The notes under the pieces: generated by a model
What the model saw: only the letters and a program-made list of their open reading frames with translations
Told to the model about the DNA's origin: nothing
Database searches by the model: none
Source: Streptomyces albospinus
GTDB taxonomy: Bacteria > Actinomycetota > Actinomycetes > Streptomycetales > Streptomycetaceae
NCBI RefSeq assembly: GCF_014648695.1
Contig: NZ_BMRP01000009.1
Span: forward strand, 3,291-67,290
Length of the DNA: 64,000 nucleotides
Direction of reading: 5' to 3'
Translations under genes and position numbers: made by a program
Shown here: positions 17,702-26,350 of the stretch, in pieces
How positions within the stretch are numbered: position 1 is the first letter of the stretch
Layout of the letters: each line of letters starts with the position of its first letter

Positions 17702-18942
17702 GCCAGCCCCTCCAGTACGTCGGCGAGTGCGGTGACCCCGGCGACGCAGTCGTCCTCGGTCGCCGCTTCGGCGGGCGAGTGCGAGACGCCGGTGGGGTTG
17801 CGGACGAACAGCATGGCCGTGGGGACGGTTCCGGACAAAATACCGGCGTCGTGGCCGGCGCCGGTGCCGAGGACGGGGACCGGCCGCTCCCGCTCCTTGC
17901 CGAGGATCGCGCCCAGTTCGTCCCGCAGGGCGTGCTGGAACTCCACGACCGGGGTGAAGGATTCCCGTACGACGCTCAGCTCGACGCCGTCGCGCGCGGC
18001 GCGTTCGGCGGCGGCCTGCTCGATCCCGGTGATCACGGTGTCCAGGCTGTCCTGGCCGGCGGCGCGGGCGTCCAGCCAGCCGCGGACCAGCGAGGGGATG
18101 GCGTTGACGCCGTTCGGCTCGACGCTGATCTTCCCGAAGGTGGCCAGGGCGCCGGCCAGCCGGGCCTGCTCGCGGGCGGCGAGCACGGTCGCGGCGTAGG
18201 AGAGCATCGGGTCGCGGCGGTCCTCCAGGCGTGTGGTGCCGGCGTGGTTGGCCTCGCCGCGGAAGTCGAACCGCCAGCGGCCGTGCGGCCAGATGGCGGA
18301 GGCGATGCCGACCGGGTCGCCGGACAGGTCCAGGGCGCGGCCCTGCTCGACGTGGAGTTCGACGAACGCACCGATGGCGGCGAGCCGTTCCGGGTCCGGG
18401 CCGATGGCCTCGGGGTCGTATCCGGCGCGCTCCATGGCCTGCGGGAGGGTGACGCCGTCGCCGTCGCGCAGCCGGTGCGCGGCCTCGGGGGTCAGCGCCC
18501 CGGCGGCGAGCCGGGAGCCGACGCAGGCCAGGCCGAAGCGGGCGCCTTCCTCGTCGCCGAAGTTGACGACGGCCAGCGGCCTGCCGAACTCCGCTCCCCG
18601 CCGCCGGAGTTCGTCGAGCGCGGCGAAGGAGGAGACGACGCCCAGCGGGCCGTCGAAGGCGCCGCCGTCCGGTACGGAGTCCAGGTGCGAACCGGTGACG
18701 ACGGCCTCGCCGGGGGCCACGTCCCGATAGGTGGTCGCCCCGAGCCAGGCCCACTGGTTGCCGTTGCGGTCCAGTTCGTAGGCCAGCCCGCGGGCCTCGG
18801 CCTGCGCCCGGAACCACGCCCGGCAGTCGCCGTCCGCGCCGGTCCAGGCGAAGCGCCGGTAGCCCCCGGAGGAGGAGTCGCGGCCGAGGGGCCGCAGCTC
18901 CTCCCACATCTCGTGGAACGAGTTCGCCACAGGGGGTGTCAC
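17692..18942 (-). CDS. M20-family amidohydrolase, candidate N-formylglutamate deformylase of the hut pathway
   Basis: A 416-residue metal amidohydrolase of the allantoate amidohydrolase/N-carbamoyl-L-amino-acid hydrolase group. Metal ligands are [29 protein letters not shown] and FVELHVEQG; the dimerisation-domain motif [18 protein letters not shown] and a C-terminal GAGHDAGIL follow. The GTG start overlaps the hutU stop as GTGA, and the gene end overlaps hutF. Annotation by similarity would say allantoate or N-carbamoyl amino acid hydrolase. Its position between hutU and hutF, with no other HutG-type gene in the cluster, makes N-formyl-L-glutamate the more likely substrate. That substrate is inference. 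Confidence 0.88.
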   Translation of the reverse strand: MTPPVANSFHEMWEELRPLGRDSSSGGYRRFAWTGADGDCRAWFRAQAEARGLAYELDRNGNQWAWLGATTYRDVAPGEAVVTGSHLDSVPDGGAFDGPLGVVSSFAALDELRRRGAEFGRPLAVVNFGDEEGARFGLACVGSRLAAGALTPEAAHRLRDGDGVTLPQAMERAGYDPEAIGPDPERLAAIGAFVELHVEQGRALDLSGDPVGIASAIWPHGRWRFDFRGEANHAGTTRLEDRRDPMLSYAATVLAAREQARLAGALATFGKISVEPNGVNAIPSLVRGWLDARAAGQDSLDTVITGIEQAAAERAARDGVELSVVRESFTPVVEFQHALRDELGAILGKERERPVPVLGTGAGHDAGILSGTVPTAMLFVRNPTGVSHSPAEAATEDDCVAGVTALADVLEGLACR

Positions 18943-20603
18943 GCGCCCTCGCCCTCGCGCATCGGGATGCGGACGCCGCGCTCGGCGGCCACCTCTTCGG
19001 CGCGCTCGTAGCCCGCGTCGACGTGCCGGATGACGCCCATGCCGGGGTCGTTGGTGAGCACCCGGCGGATCTTCTCGCCGGCCAGCGGCGTGCCGTCGGC
19101 GACCGTGACCTGGCCGGCGTGGAGGGAGCGGCCCATGCCGACGCCGCCGCCGTGGTGCAGCGAGACCCAGGAGGCGCCGGAGGCGACGTTGACCATGGCG
19201 TTGAGCAGCGGCCAGTCGGCGATCGCGTCGGAGCCGTCCTTCATGGCCTCGGTCTCGCGGTAGGGGGAGGCGACGGAGCCGCAGTCGAGGTGGTCGCGGC
19301 CGATGGCCAGCGGCGCCTTCAGGGTGCCGTCGGCGACCATCTCGTTGAACCGCTCGCCGGCCTTGTCGCGTTCGCCGTAGCCGAGCCAGCAGATGCGGGC
19401 GGGCAGGCCCTGGAAGTGGACCCGCTCCCCCGCCAGCTTGATCCAGCGGGCCAGCGACTCGTTCTCGGGGAAGAGGTCGAGGATGGCGCGGTCGGTGGCC
19501 GCGATGTCGGCCGGGTCGCCGGACAGCGCCGCCCAGCGGAACGGCCCCTTGCCCTCGGCGAAGAGCGGCCGGATGTAGGCGGGGACGAAGCCGGGGAACG
19601 CGAACGCGCGCCCGTATCCGGCGAGTTGGGCCTCGCCGCGGATGGAGTTGCCGTAGTCGAAGACCTCGGCGCCGGCGTCCATGAAGCCGACCATGGCTTC
19701 GACGTGGCGGGCCATGGACTCGCGGGCGCGCTGGGTGAAGTCGGCGGGCTTGTCCGCCGCGTAGCGGGCCATGTCGGCGAAGTCGATGCCGACGGGCAGG
19801 TAGGCGAGCGGGTCGTGGGCGCTGGTCTGGTCGGTGACGATGTCGATCGGGGCGCCCTCTGCGAGCATCTGCGGGAGGAGTTCCGCGGCGTTGCCGAGCA
19901 GGCCGATGGAGAGCGGCCTGCGCTGGTCGCGTGCCTCGACGGCCAGTTGGAGGGCGTGCTGGAGGCTGTCCGCCTTCACGTCCAGGTAGCGGTGCTCGAT
20001 GCGGCGCTCGATGGCGCGCGGGTCGCAGTCGATGCAGATCGCGACGCCGTCGTTCATGGTGACGGCGAGCGGCTGGGCGCCGCCCATGCCGCCGAGCCCG
20101 GCGGTGAGGGTGATGGTCCCGGCCAGCGATCCGCCGAACTTCTTGGCCGCGACCGCCGCGAACGTCTCGTAGGTGCCCTGGAGGATGCCCTGCGTCCCGA
20201 TGTAGATCCACGAACCGGCCGTCATCTGGCCGTACATGGTCAGGCCGAGGGCCTCCAGGCGGCGGAACTCCTCCCAGTTGGCCCAGTCGCCGACGAGGTT
20301 GGAGTTGGCGATCAGCACCCGCGGTGCCCATTCGTGCGTCTGCATCACGCCGACCGGCTTGCCGGACTGGACGAGCATCGTCTCGTCCTGCTTGAGCGTG
20401 GTCAGGGTGCGCACCATCGCGTCGAACGAGCGCCAGTCCCGGGCGGCCTTGCCGGTGCCGCCGTAGACGACGAGTTGGTCCGGATGCTCGGCCACCTCCG
20501 GATCGAGGTTGTTCTGGAGCATCCGCAACGCGGCTTCCTGCTGCCATCCCCGAGCACTCAGTTCCGTACCGCGCGGTGCCCGCACGGGTCGCGGTCCCGA
20601 CAT
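18939..20603 (-). CDS. hutU: Urocanate hydratase HutU
   Basis: HutU (554 aa) hydrates urocanate to imidazolonepropionate using tightly bound [14 protein letters not shown] near the N-terminus, [25 protein letters not shown] (nucleotide-binding loop), EYRYLD-type [11 protein letters not shown], and near the end [17 protein letters not shown] [15 protein letters not shown] are all typical. The ATG at 20603 is preceded by AGGGAGG. It is the first gene of the hut operon. An inverted repeat with overlapping promoter-like hexamers lies upstream. Confidence 0.97.
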   Translation of the reverse strand: MSGPRPVRAPRGTELSARGWQQEAALRMLQNNLDPEVAEHPDQLVVYGGTGKAARDWRSFDAMVRTLTTLKQDETMLVQSGKPVGVMQTHEWAPRVLIANSNLVGDWANWEEFRRLEALGLTMYGQMTAGSWIYIGTQGILQGTYETFAAVAAKKFGGSLAGTITLTAGLGGMGGAQPLAVTMNDGVAICIDCDPRAIERRIEHRYLDVKADSLQHALQLAVEARDQRRPLSIGLLGNAAELLPQMLAEGAPIDIVTDQTSAHDPLAYLPVGIDFADMARYAADKPADFTQRARESMARHVEAMVGFMDAGAEVFDYGNSIRGEAQLAGYGRAFAFPGFVPAYIRPLFAEGKGPFRWAALSGDPADIAATDRAILDLFPENESLARWIKLAGERVHFQGLPARICWLGYGERDKAGERFNEMVADGTLKAPLAIGRDHLDCGSVASPYRETEAMKDGSDAIADWPLLNAMVNVASGASWVSLHHGGGVGMGRSLHAGQVTVADGTPLAGEKIRRVLTNDPGMGVIRHVDAGYERAEEVAAERGVRIPMREGEGA

Positions 20604-20636
20604 GGGCCGTGCCTCCCTGTACATCGAATGGATTGA

Positions 20637-20675
20637 GCTATTCACATCTTGACTTCGCTGAATAGCGCTAGTCAA
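20637..20675 (-). promoter_or_regulatory. hut operon promoter with inverted repeat
   Basis: On the minus strand TTGACT (20675-20670) and CAAGAT (20651-20646), 18 bases apart, form a promoter candidate about 45 bases before the hutU start. An inverted repeat GCTATTCA-N14-TGAATAGC (20637-20644 and 20659-20666) straddles the -10 region, an ideal place for a repressor. The binding protein is unknown. Confidence 0.5.
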
Positions 20676-20698
20676 CAGGGCGCAGTGGACGCATTTCG

Positions 20699-20744
20699 AC
20701 TTGCCCGCCAGGAAAGCCGGTGCTAACTTTCCCAGTAGGCAAGT
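20699..20744 (+). promoter_or_regulatory. Operator/promoter of the regulator-ABC operon
   Basis: A two-part inverted repeat: ACTTGCC-N5-GGAAAG, a 10-base centre, then CTTTCC-N5-GGCAAGT. It overlaps a promoter candidate, TTGCCC (20701-20706) with TAACTT (20724-20729) and a 17-base spacer. The geometry fits autoregulation by a dimeric winged-helix protein such as the one encoded at 21339. Confidence 0.6.
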
Positions 20745-20820
20745 AAACGCGGGGGCGGTCCGGCCTGATCCGGTCCGACGCGCCCCGGCGGTCCAGCAAC
20801 GTCTTCGGGGAGGCGATGGC

Positions 20821-21342
20821 ATGACCACCACGGTGGACGCCGAGCGGGCCTGGCAGGATCTCCAGCGGATCCGGGTGCCGCAGGAGCGGGTGTACGACGA
20901 GATCGAGCGGTCCGCGCACAGTGATCCCAAGGTGACCTACGTCATGGCCGCGGTCATGTGGGTCTTTCTCGCCACCATGGGGCTCAAGCTCCCGGGGTGG
21001 TGCCTGTGGCTGACGCTCGCCGCCTATGTCGGCACCCTGGGCAGCCTGGCCGCCGTCTACAGCCGCCGCGCCCGGATGCGGCTGCACCGCTCCCGGTACA
21101 GCTGGCGCTCCTACGCCACGTTCATCGCGGGCATGGCCGTCACCGGCGGCACGATCCTGCTCTCCGACAACCTGGCGGACGCCTTCGCCCTGCCCTACCC
21201 CAGCCTGATCACGGCCACCGCCGCAGCCGCCGCGTTCGTCCTCTTCACGGGACCGGCGAACCGCTGGGCGGTCAGCCCGCTCCGTGAACGAGCGCTGCGC
21301 GGCCACGCCACACAAGCCATCCACGAGGAGGCGGGCCTTTGA
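20821..21342 (+). CDS. Four-helix membrane protein, first gene of an ABC operon
   Basis: A 173-residue protein of unknown function. A soluble N-terminus of about 36 residues is followed by membrane helices at about 38-54, 59-80, 98-115 and 125-145, with a basic loop ([18 protein letters not shown]) between helices 2 and 3. GGGGAGG precedes the ATG. It is translationally coupled to the downstream regulator (TTGA overlap), so it probably works with the transporter, perhaps as a sensor or accessory subunit. I do not recognise the family. Confidence 0.75.
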   Translation: MTTTVDAERAWQDLQRIRVPQERVYDEIERSAHSDPKVTYVMAAVMWVFLATMGLKLPGWCLWLTLAAYVGTLGSLAAVYSRRARMRLHRSRYSWRSYATFIAGMAVTGGTILLSDNLADAFALPYPSLITATAAAAAFVLFTGPANRWAVSPLRERALRGHATQAIHEEAGL

Positions 21343-21701
21343 GCACCCCCACGGGCTTCGACGAACTGATCCATCCCTCCACTCGGTTGTCGGTGGTGGC
21401 CCTGCTGGCCGCCACGGAATGGGCCGAGTTCCCGTTCATCCGCGACAGCCTCTCGCTCAGCGACTCCGCGCTCTCCAAGCAGCTGCACACCCTGGAGGAG
21501 GCCGAGTATCTGGAGATCCGCAAGGAGGGCGGCGGGCGCAAACGCCGCACCAAGGTACGGCTGACGGCCCGCGGGCGCACCGCCTTCGAAGGCCATGTCG
21601 CCGCTCTCCGCGCCATCGTCGAGGGCGCGGGCCCCGCGGCGGCGCAGCAGACGGCACAGCAGACGGCACCCGAACAGCAGCACGCGGAGGCGAGCCGATG
21701 A
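21339..21701 (+). CDS. Winged-helix transcriptional regulator (MarR/HTH_34-like)
   Basis: A 120-residue DNA-binding protein. The helix-turn-helix spans about residues 38-62 (LSLSDSALSKQLHTLEEAEYLEI) and the wing is at EGGGRKRRTKVRLTARGRTAF. It begins with a TTG that overlaps the preceding TGA stop. The C-terminus carries a short QQTA repeat. It is embedded between a membrane protein and the ABC genes, a layout typical of regulators that control their own efflux-type transporter. Its likely operator is the inverted repeat at 20699-20744. Confidence 0.85.
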   Translation: MSTPTGFDELIHPSTRLSVVALLAATEWAEFPFIRDSLSLSDSALSKQLHTLEEAEYLEIRKEGGGRKRRTKVRLTARGRTAFEGHVAALRAIVEGAGPAAAQQTAQQTAPEQQHAEASR

Positions 21702-22693
21702 CCGGCACCATGACCAGTACCCCCACCACAGCCGCCGGATCCCGCCAATCCGTCGTCTCCGCACGGGATGTGCGGATGTCGTACGGCAGCACCGAGGTGC
21801 TCCAGGGCGTCGACCTGGACATCCACCGCGGGGAGATCTTCGCCCTGCTCGGCCCCAACGGCGCCGGGAAGACCACCACCGTCGAGATCCTGGAGGGCTT
21901 CCGGCAGCGCTCCGCCGGCGAGGTCCGGGTCCTCGGTAAGGACCCGGCGCACGCCGACGACGCCTGGCGCGGCCGGATCGGCCTGGTGCTCCAGTCGTGG
22001 CGCGACCACCGCCGCTGGCAGGTCGCCGAGCTGCTCCAGCACTTCGCGACGTACTACCCCGATCCGCGCGACCCGGAGGAGCTGCTGGAGCTGGTCGGCC
22101 TCACCCACCGGGCCCGGCACCGGGTCGACCAGCTGTCGGGCGGCCAGCGGAGGCGCGTCGACGTCGCGCTCGGCATCATCGGCCGCCCCGAGCTCCTCTT
22201 CCTGGACGAGCCCACCACCGGCTTCGACCCCGAGGCGCGCCGCGAGTTCCACGACCTGGTCGAGCGGCTGGCCCGCGACGAGGGCGTCACCATCCTGCTG
22301 ACCACCCATGACCTGGCCGAGGCCGAGCGGCTCGCCGACCGGATAGCGATGCTGGTCAACGGCCGTATCCGGATCTGCGGCACACCCGCCGAGCTCGCCC
22401 GGCGGGCCGCCGCCCAGGCGGAGGTCCGCTGGACGGCACCGGACGGCGCCCCGCGCCGCGAGCGCACCGCGGATCCCTCCCGGCTGGTCTGGGAGCTGCA
22501 CCGCGAGACCGACGGGCCGATCGCCGACCTGGAGGTCCGCCGGCCGACGCTGGAGGACACCTATCTGCACATGGTGCACGAGCACACCGCCGGCACCGCC
22601 GGCACCACGGACGCCCGGGACGCCGCGGACGCCGGGACCGCTGACGACACAGCCCTGGTGGGCGCCGGGACGGGGGAGGAACGATCCGCATGA
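21698..22693 (+). CDS. ABC transporter ATP-binding protein
   Basis: A 331-residue ATPase with Walker A (LLGPNGAGKTTTVEIL), signature LSGGQRRRVDVALGI, Walker B (ELLFLDEPTTGFDPEAR), and the H-loop in LTTHDLAEAERL. The C-terminal part after the NBD is the DrrA-like extension with EVRRPTLEDTYLHM, typical of antibiotic and ABC-2 exporters. ATGA overlaps link it to the regulator before and the permease after. The substrate is unknown; export of a drug or metabolite is the usual role. Confidence 0.93.
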   Translation: MTGTMTSTPTTAAGSRQSVVSARDVRMSYGSTEVLQGVDLDIHRGEIFALLGPNGAGKTTTVEILEGFRQRSAGEVRVLGKDPAHADDAWRGRIGLVLQSWRDHRRWQVAELLQHFATYYPDPRDPEELLELVGLTHRARHRVDQLSGGQRRRVDVALGIIGRPELLFLDEPTTGFDPEARREFHDLVERLARDEGVTILLTTHDLAEAERLADRIAMLVNGRIRICGTPAELARRAAAQAEVRWTAPDGAPRRERTADPSRLVWELHRETDGPIADLEVRRPTLEDTYLHMVHEHTAGTAGTTDARDAADAGTADDTALVGAGTGEERSA

Positions 22694-23652
22694 GCATGAG
22701 GGAGACGGACATGACGGCGGGGCCGGAGCGGACCGCACGGGGCGGGACCGGTGCGACGGACGGGGCGGGCGCCCCGGGGCCGGCCCGCGCCCGCGGCCGG
22801 CGGCTGCGCTCATGGCGGGCGGGGCTGCGGCGTGGCGGTATCGAGGTGCGTCATCTCCTGCGCAACCGCAAGGAGTTCGTCAGCTACCTCAGCAATGTGG
22901 TGGTCGCCCTGATGGTCGCCTCCTTCATCCATGACGACCTGCCCGGCACCCATATCCCCGCCGCGCATCTGACGATCGCCGGGTTCGCCGCGTATCTGCT
23001 GTTCCAGGTGGGGCTGATCAACCTCCCGCAGATCCTGGTGACCGAGCGCGACGAGGGCACCCTGCTGCGGCTGCGGGCCACGCCCGGCGGCATACCGGCC
23101 TATCTCGTCGCCAAGTCGGTGCTGATCGTCGTCATGGCGGTGGGCATCATCACCGTCCTGCTGGGCGCCGCCGCGCTGCTGGTCAACGGGCCGCTGCCGC
23201 ACAGCCCCGGCGGGTGGCTGACGCTGATATGGGTCATCGCCCTCGGCCTGCTCGCCGTCGTGCCGCTGGGCGCGGCCATCGGCGCGGTGCTGCCCAACGC
23301 CCGCGAGGCGCTGGCGATGATCATGCTGCCCGCGATGGCGCTGCTGGTCACCTCGGGGGCGATGTTCCCGATCGGCCGGCTGCCGGTGGTGGTCCAGGAC
23401 GTGGCGTCGTTCTTCCCGCTCCGGTGGATGGCGCAGGGCGTGCGCTCGGCCCTGCTGCCGGACGCCGCGCGGGCCGTGGAGCTGTCCGGCTCCTGGCAGC
23501 TGCCGACGGTCGCCCTGGTGCTGGCCGGCTGGGCCGTCGCAGGCTTCCTGCTCGCCGTCCCGCTGCTGCGCCGCGCCGCCCGCCGCGAGTCCGGCTCCCG
23601 GCTGACCGAACGCCAGGGCAAGGCGCGCATGAGCGGCGCACTCACGACGTAA
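22690..23652 (+). CDS. ABC-2 type transporter permease
   Basis: A 320-residue integral membrane protein with a soluble N-terminal tail of about 50 residues and six hydrophobic segments. The conserved ABC-2 features are EVRHLLRNRKEFVSYL, TERDEGTLLRLRATP between helices 2 and 3, and AMIMLPAMALLVTSGAMFPIGRLP before the last loop, with FPLRWMAQGVR (like drrB/NodJ). It is the membrane partner of the preceding ATPase and the last gene of the four-gene operon. Confidence 0.92.
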   Translation: MSMRETDMTAGPERTARGGTGATDGAGAPGPARARGRRLRSWRAGLRRGGIEVRHLLRNRKEFVSYLSNVVVALMVASFIHDDLPGTHIPAAHLTIAGFAAYLLFQVGLINLPQILVTERDEGTLLRLRATPGGIPAYLVAKSVLIVVMAVGIITVLLGAAALLVNGPLPHSPGGWLTLIWVIALGLLAVVPLGAAIGAVLPNAREALAMIMLPAMALLVTSGAMFPIGRLPVVVQDVASFFPLRWMAQGVRSALLPDAARAVELSGSWQLPTVALVLAGWAVAGFLLAVPLLRRAARRESGSRLTERQGKARMSGALTT

Positions 23653-23743
23653 CGCGCCCTTTCGGCACCGCGGGCCGGTGCGGCGGCGAGCCCACTCCCG
23701 CAGCCCATGGCGCGACCCCCCTGCGCAATGATGGAGTTGAGCC

Positions 23744-25078
23744 ATGACCTTCACGGACCGAGACCGTGCCGTTCAGGCAGCCATTGCGCAGGGGCTGGTC
23801 AGCCCGAGGCAGCCCGTGGCCGGGTTCCTCGACATCGCCGGCATCCGCAGATCGGCCGCCGAACTCCGCTCCGCCTTCGAGGAGTTCACCGCTCCCGGCA
23901 CCCCGGTCCTGCACGCCTTCGCGGTGAAGGCCGCCTCGCTCGTGCCGGTGCTCAGACTGCTCGCGCAAGAGGGGCTCGGCTGCGAGGTGGCCAGCCCCGG
24001 CGAGCTGGCGCTGGCCCGGGCCGCCGGAGTCCCGGCCCGGCACACGGTCCTGGACTCCCCGGCCAAGACCCTCGCCGAGCTCCGTGAGGCGCTCGCCGTG
24101 GGCATCGCGGTCAACGTCGACAACCACGAGGAACTGGCCCGTATCGACCGGATGATGGCCTCGGCCCCGTCCAACGCGCCGATCGGGCTGCGGGTCAATC
24201 CGCAGCTCGGCGGCGGCGCCATCGGCGCGATGAGCACCGCCACCGACACCTCCAAGTTCGGCGTCCCGCTCCGTGACGCGGGCGCCCGGGACTGGATCGT
24301 CCGGGCCTTCCTCGACCGCCCGTGGCTGACCCGGCTGCACGGCCACGTCGGCTCCCAGGGCATGCCGCTGGAGCGGATGGCCGAGGGCGCACGGGCGCTG
24401 TACGAGCTCGCCGAGGAGGTCAACGAGAAGGCCGACCGGGCGCAGATCACCACCCTGGACATCGGCGGCGGCCTGCCCGTCAACTTCTCGTCCGACGCCG
24501 TCACCCCGACCTACCGCGAATACGCCGCACTGCTCCGCTCGGCGGTCCCCGGGCTGTTCTCCGGACGCTACGGCCTGGTCACCGAGTTCGGCCGCTCACT
24601 GCTGGCGAAGCACGGCACGGTCCTGGCCCGCGTCGAGTACGCGAAGTGGGCCGGCGGGCGTCCCATCGCGCTGACCCACGCCGGCGCCCAGGTCGCCACC
24701 CGCACGGTCTTCGCCCCCGAGTCCTGGCCCATCCGGGTCGCGGCCTACGACGCCACCGGCCGTCCCAAGACGGGCGCCCCGGTCCCCCAGGACATCGCGG
24801 GCCCGTGCTGCTTCGCCGGCGACCTGGTCGCCGAGAACCGCCCGCTGCCGCTCCTGGAATCCGGCGACCACGCCGCCCTCCTGGACACCGGCGCCTACTA
24901 CTTCTCCACCCACTTCGCCTACAACTCCCTGCCCAGGCCGGGCGTTTACGGCTATGCGACCGCCCCGGACGGCAGCGTCCGCTTCGCCACCGTCCGCACT
25001 CCGCAGACCCTGGAAGAACTCACCGCGGAGAGCGGCGGCGGCCATGCCGACGAGCTGCGGAGGCTGGGGCTGGGGTGA
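23744..25078 (+). CDS. Diaminopimelate/ornithine decarboxylase-fold PLP enzyme
   Basis: A 444-residue fold-type III PLP enzyme (alanine racemase-like barrel). The PLP lysine lies in HAFAVKAASL. GLGCEVASPGELALA, the glycine-rich phosphate site DIGGGLPVN, HGHVGSQG and an active-site Cys region (GPCCFAGDLVAENR) are typical of the LysA group. It is alone, without other lysine genes, so it is more likely a dedicated decarboxylase or a related PLP enzyme than the housekeeping LysA. The substrate cannot be named. The ATG at 23744 has GGAG 8 bases upstream. Confidence 0.85.
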   Translation: MTFTDRDRAVQAAIAQGLVSPRQPVAGFLDIAGIRRSAAELRSAFEEFTAPGTPVLHAFAVKAASLVPVLRLLAQEGLGCEVASPGELALARAAGVPARHTVLDSPAKTLAELREALAVGIAVNVDNHEELARIDRMMASAPSNAPIGLRVNPQLGGGAIGAMSTATDTSKFGVPLRDAGARDWIVRAFLDRPWLTRLHGHVGSQGMPLERMAEGARALYELAEEVNEKADRAQITTLDIGGGLPVNFSSDAVTPTYREYAALLRSAVPGLFSGRYGLVTEFGRSLLAKHGTVLARVEYAKWAGGRPIALTHAGAQVATRTVFAPESWPIRVAAYDATGRPKTGAPVPQDIAGPCCFAGDLVAENRPLPLLESGDHAALLDTGAYYFSTHFAYNSLPRPGVYGYATAPDGSVRFATVRTPQTLEELTAESGGGHADELRRLGLG

Positions 25079-25115
25079 CGGCCGCCGGCGGCCCGGCCGG
25101 CACCGGCCGCGCGGC

Positions 25116-26123
25116 TCACTCCACGAACAGGCCGCGCGCCGCCGCCTTCGCGTCGAACTCCTCCAGGCGGGCCTGGGCGTCCGGCAGGGCGTCGCACATG
25201 GCCTCCAGGAGGACGCGGCCCAGGAGCATGGGGGCGCAGGCCGTGTCGAAGGCCAGACCGGTGCCGACCGGCGCCGGCAGGAGCAGGTCGGTGTGGCGGG
25301 CGACGGGGGCGAAGGCGCTGTCGGCGACGGTGACGACGGTCAGGCCGGCGGAACGGGCGTACTCCAGCGCGTCGACGACCTCGCGGGGGTGGCGGGGCAG
25401 CGCGAAGCAGATCAGGGCGGTGGCGCCGGCGCGTACCGCGGCGTCGACGCGGTCGGTGAGCATGGTGCCGCCCTCGTCCAGGAGCCGGACGTCGGGGTGG
25501 ACCTTGCGGGCGAAGTAGGCGAAGCCCGCGGCCTGGGCGGTGGCGGCACGCAGCCCGAGGACCGGCAGCGGGCGGGAGGCCGCGAAGAGCCGGCCGGCCT
25601 CGATCACCGGACCGGGGTCGGCGAGGGCGTCGGAGAGATGGCGGAGGTTGTCGATCTCCGCCTGGACGGCCTGCTGGTACTCGTTGTACGCGCCGGTGTC
25701 GCCGGGCTTCTCGGCGGGGGCGACATCGCGCAGATGCCGGCGCAGCGCCGGGTAGCCGTCGAAACCGAGGGCGACCGCGAAGCGGGTGACGGACGGCTGG
25801 CTGACACCGGCCAGTTCGGCGAGTTCCACACTGGAGAGGAACGGCGCGTCGGCGGCCCGCCGCACCATGCAGTGCGCGATCCGGCGCTGGGTGGGCGTCA
25901 GCCGGTGCCCCTCGAAGAGCCGCTGGAGGCGGGCGGCGGTCCCGGTGGTCCCTGTGGTGGCGGTGGTGTCAGTGATGTCAGCGGTGGCAGTTCTGTCCAA
26001 GGGGGCGTCCCGCTCCGCGTCGCCGGCCGCACCGGGACGCACCGCTTCCGCCGTGCCGGCCGGCGCCGGGTCCGTACGCGTCTCGTCGGCCGCGGCGGTG
26101 CGGCCACCGTTGTCCCCGCTCAT
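25116..26123 (-). CDS. RpiR/MurR-family transcriptional regulator
   Basis: A 335-residue regulator. An unusual low-complexity Thr/Ala-rich N-terminus of about 65 residues precedes the RpiR helix-turn-helix (LTPTQRRIAHCMV, FLSSVELAELAGVSQPSVTRFAVALGFDGYPALRRHL). A SIS domain follows (VLGLRAATAQAAGFAYFARKV, ICFALPRHPREVVDALEYARS, TVVTVADS), which normally binds a phosphosugar-like or other small effector. It lies 227 bases downstream of the ammonia-lyase-like gene on the same strand and near the hut cluster, so control of either is possible. Confidence 0.9.
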   Translation of the reverse strand: MSGDNGGRTAAADETRTDPAPAGTAEAVRPGAAGDAERDAPLDRTATADITDTTATTGTTGTAARLQRLFEGHRLTPTQRRIAHCMVRRAADAPFLSSVELAELAGVSQPSVTRFAVALGFDGYPALRRHLRDVAPAEKPGDTGAYNEYQQAVQAEIDNLRHLSDALADPGPVIEAGRLFAASRPLPVLGLRAATAQAAGFAYFARKVHPDVRLLDEGGTMLTDRVDAAVRAGATALICFALPRHPREVVDALEYARSAGLTVVTVADSAFAPVARHTDLLLPAPVGTGLAFDTACAPMLLGRVLLEAMCDALPDAQARLEEFDAKAAARGLFVE

Positions 26124-26350
26124 CGCCTCTTCTTCCCGCCCCGGTCAGGGGCCTTGTCGTATGTCGACCGACTGTACGGAACTCCCGGCCCGGACCGGTG
26201 CCGGATACGCGCCGGGAGCCGGATCCGGCCGGTTCCGGGCGCCTGGTCCAGGAGGCCCGGACCGCACCCCGCGAGCGGACCGCACCGCGTACGGCACCCG
26301 CCCGTAACGCGTCGGCCCGCGCGCGCCGCCCGCATCGCCTCGCCCACCTC

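Noticed and set aside
16346..18907. An 853-residue fusion upstream of HutF
   Set aside because: The upstream 400 residues are an off-frame reading of the M20 gene. The GTG at 17701 with GGAGGGG gives the normal HutF length.
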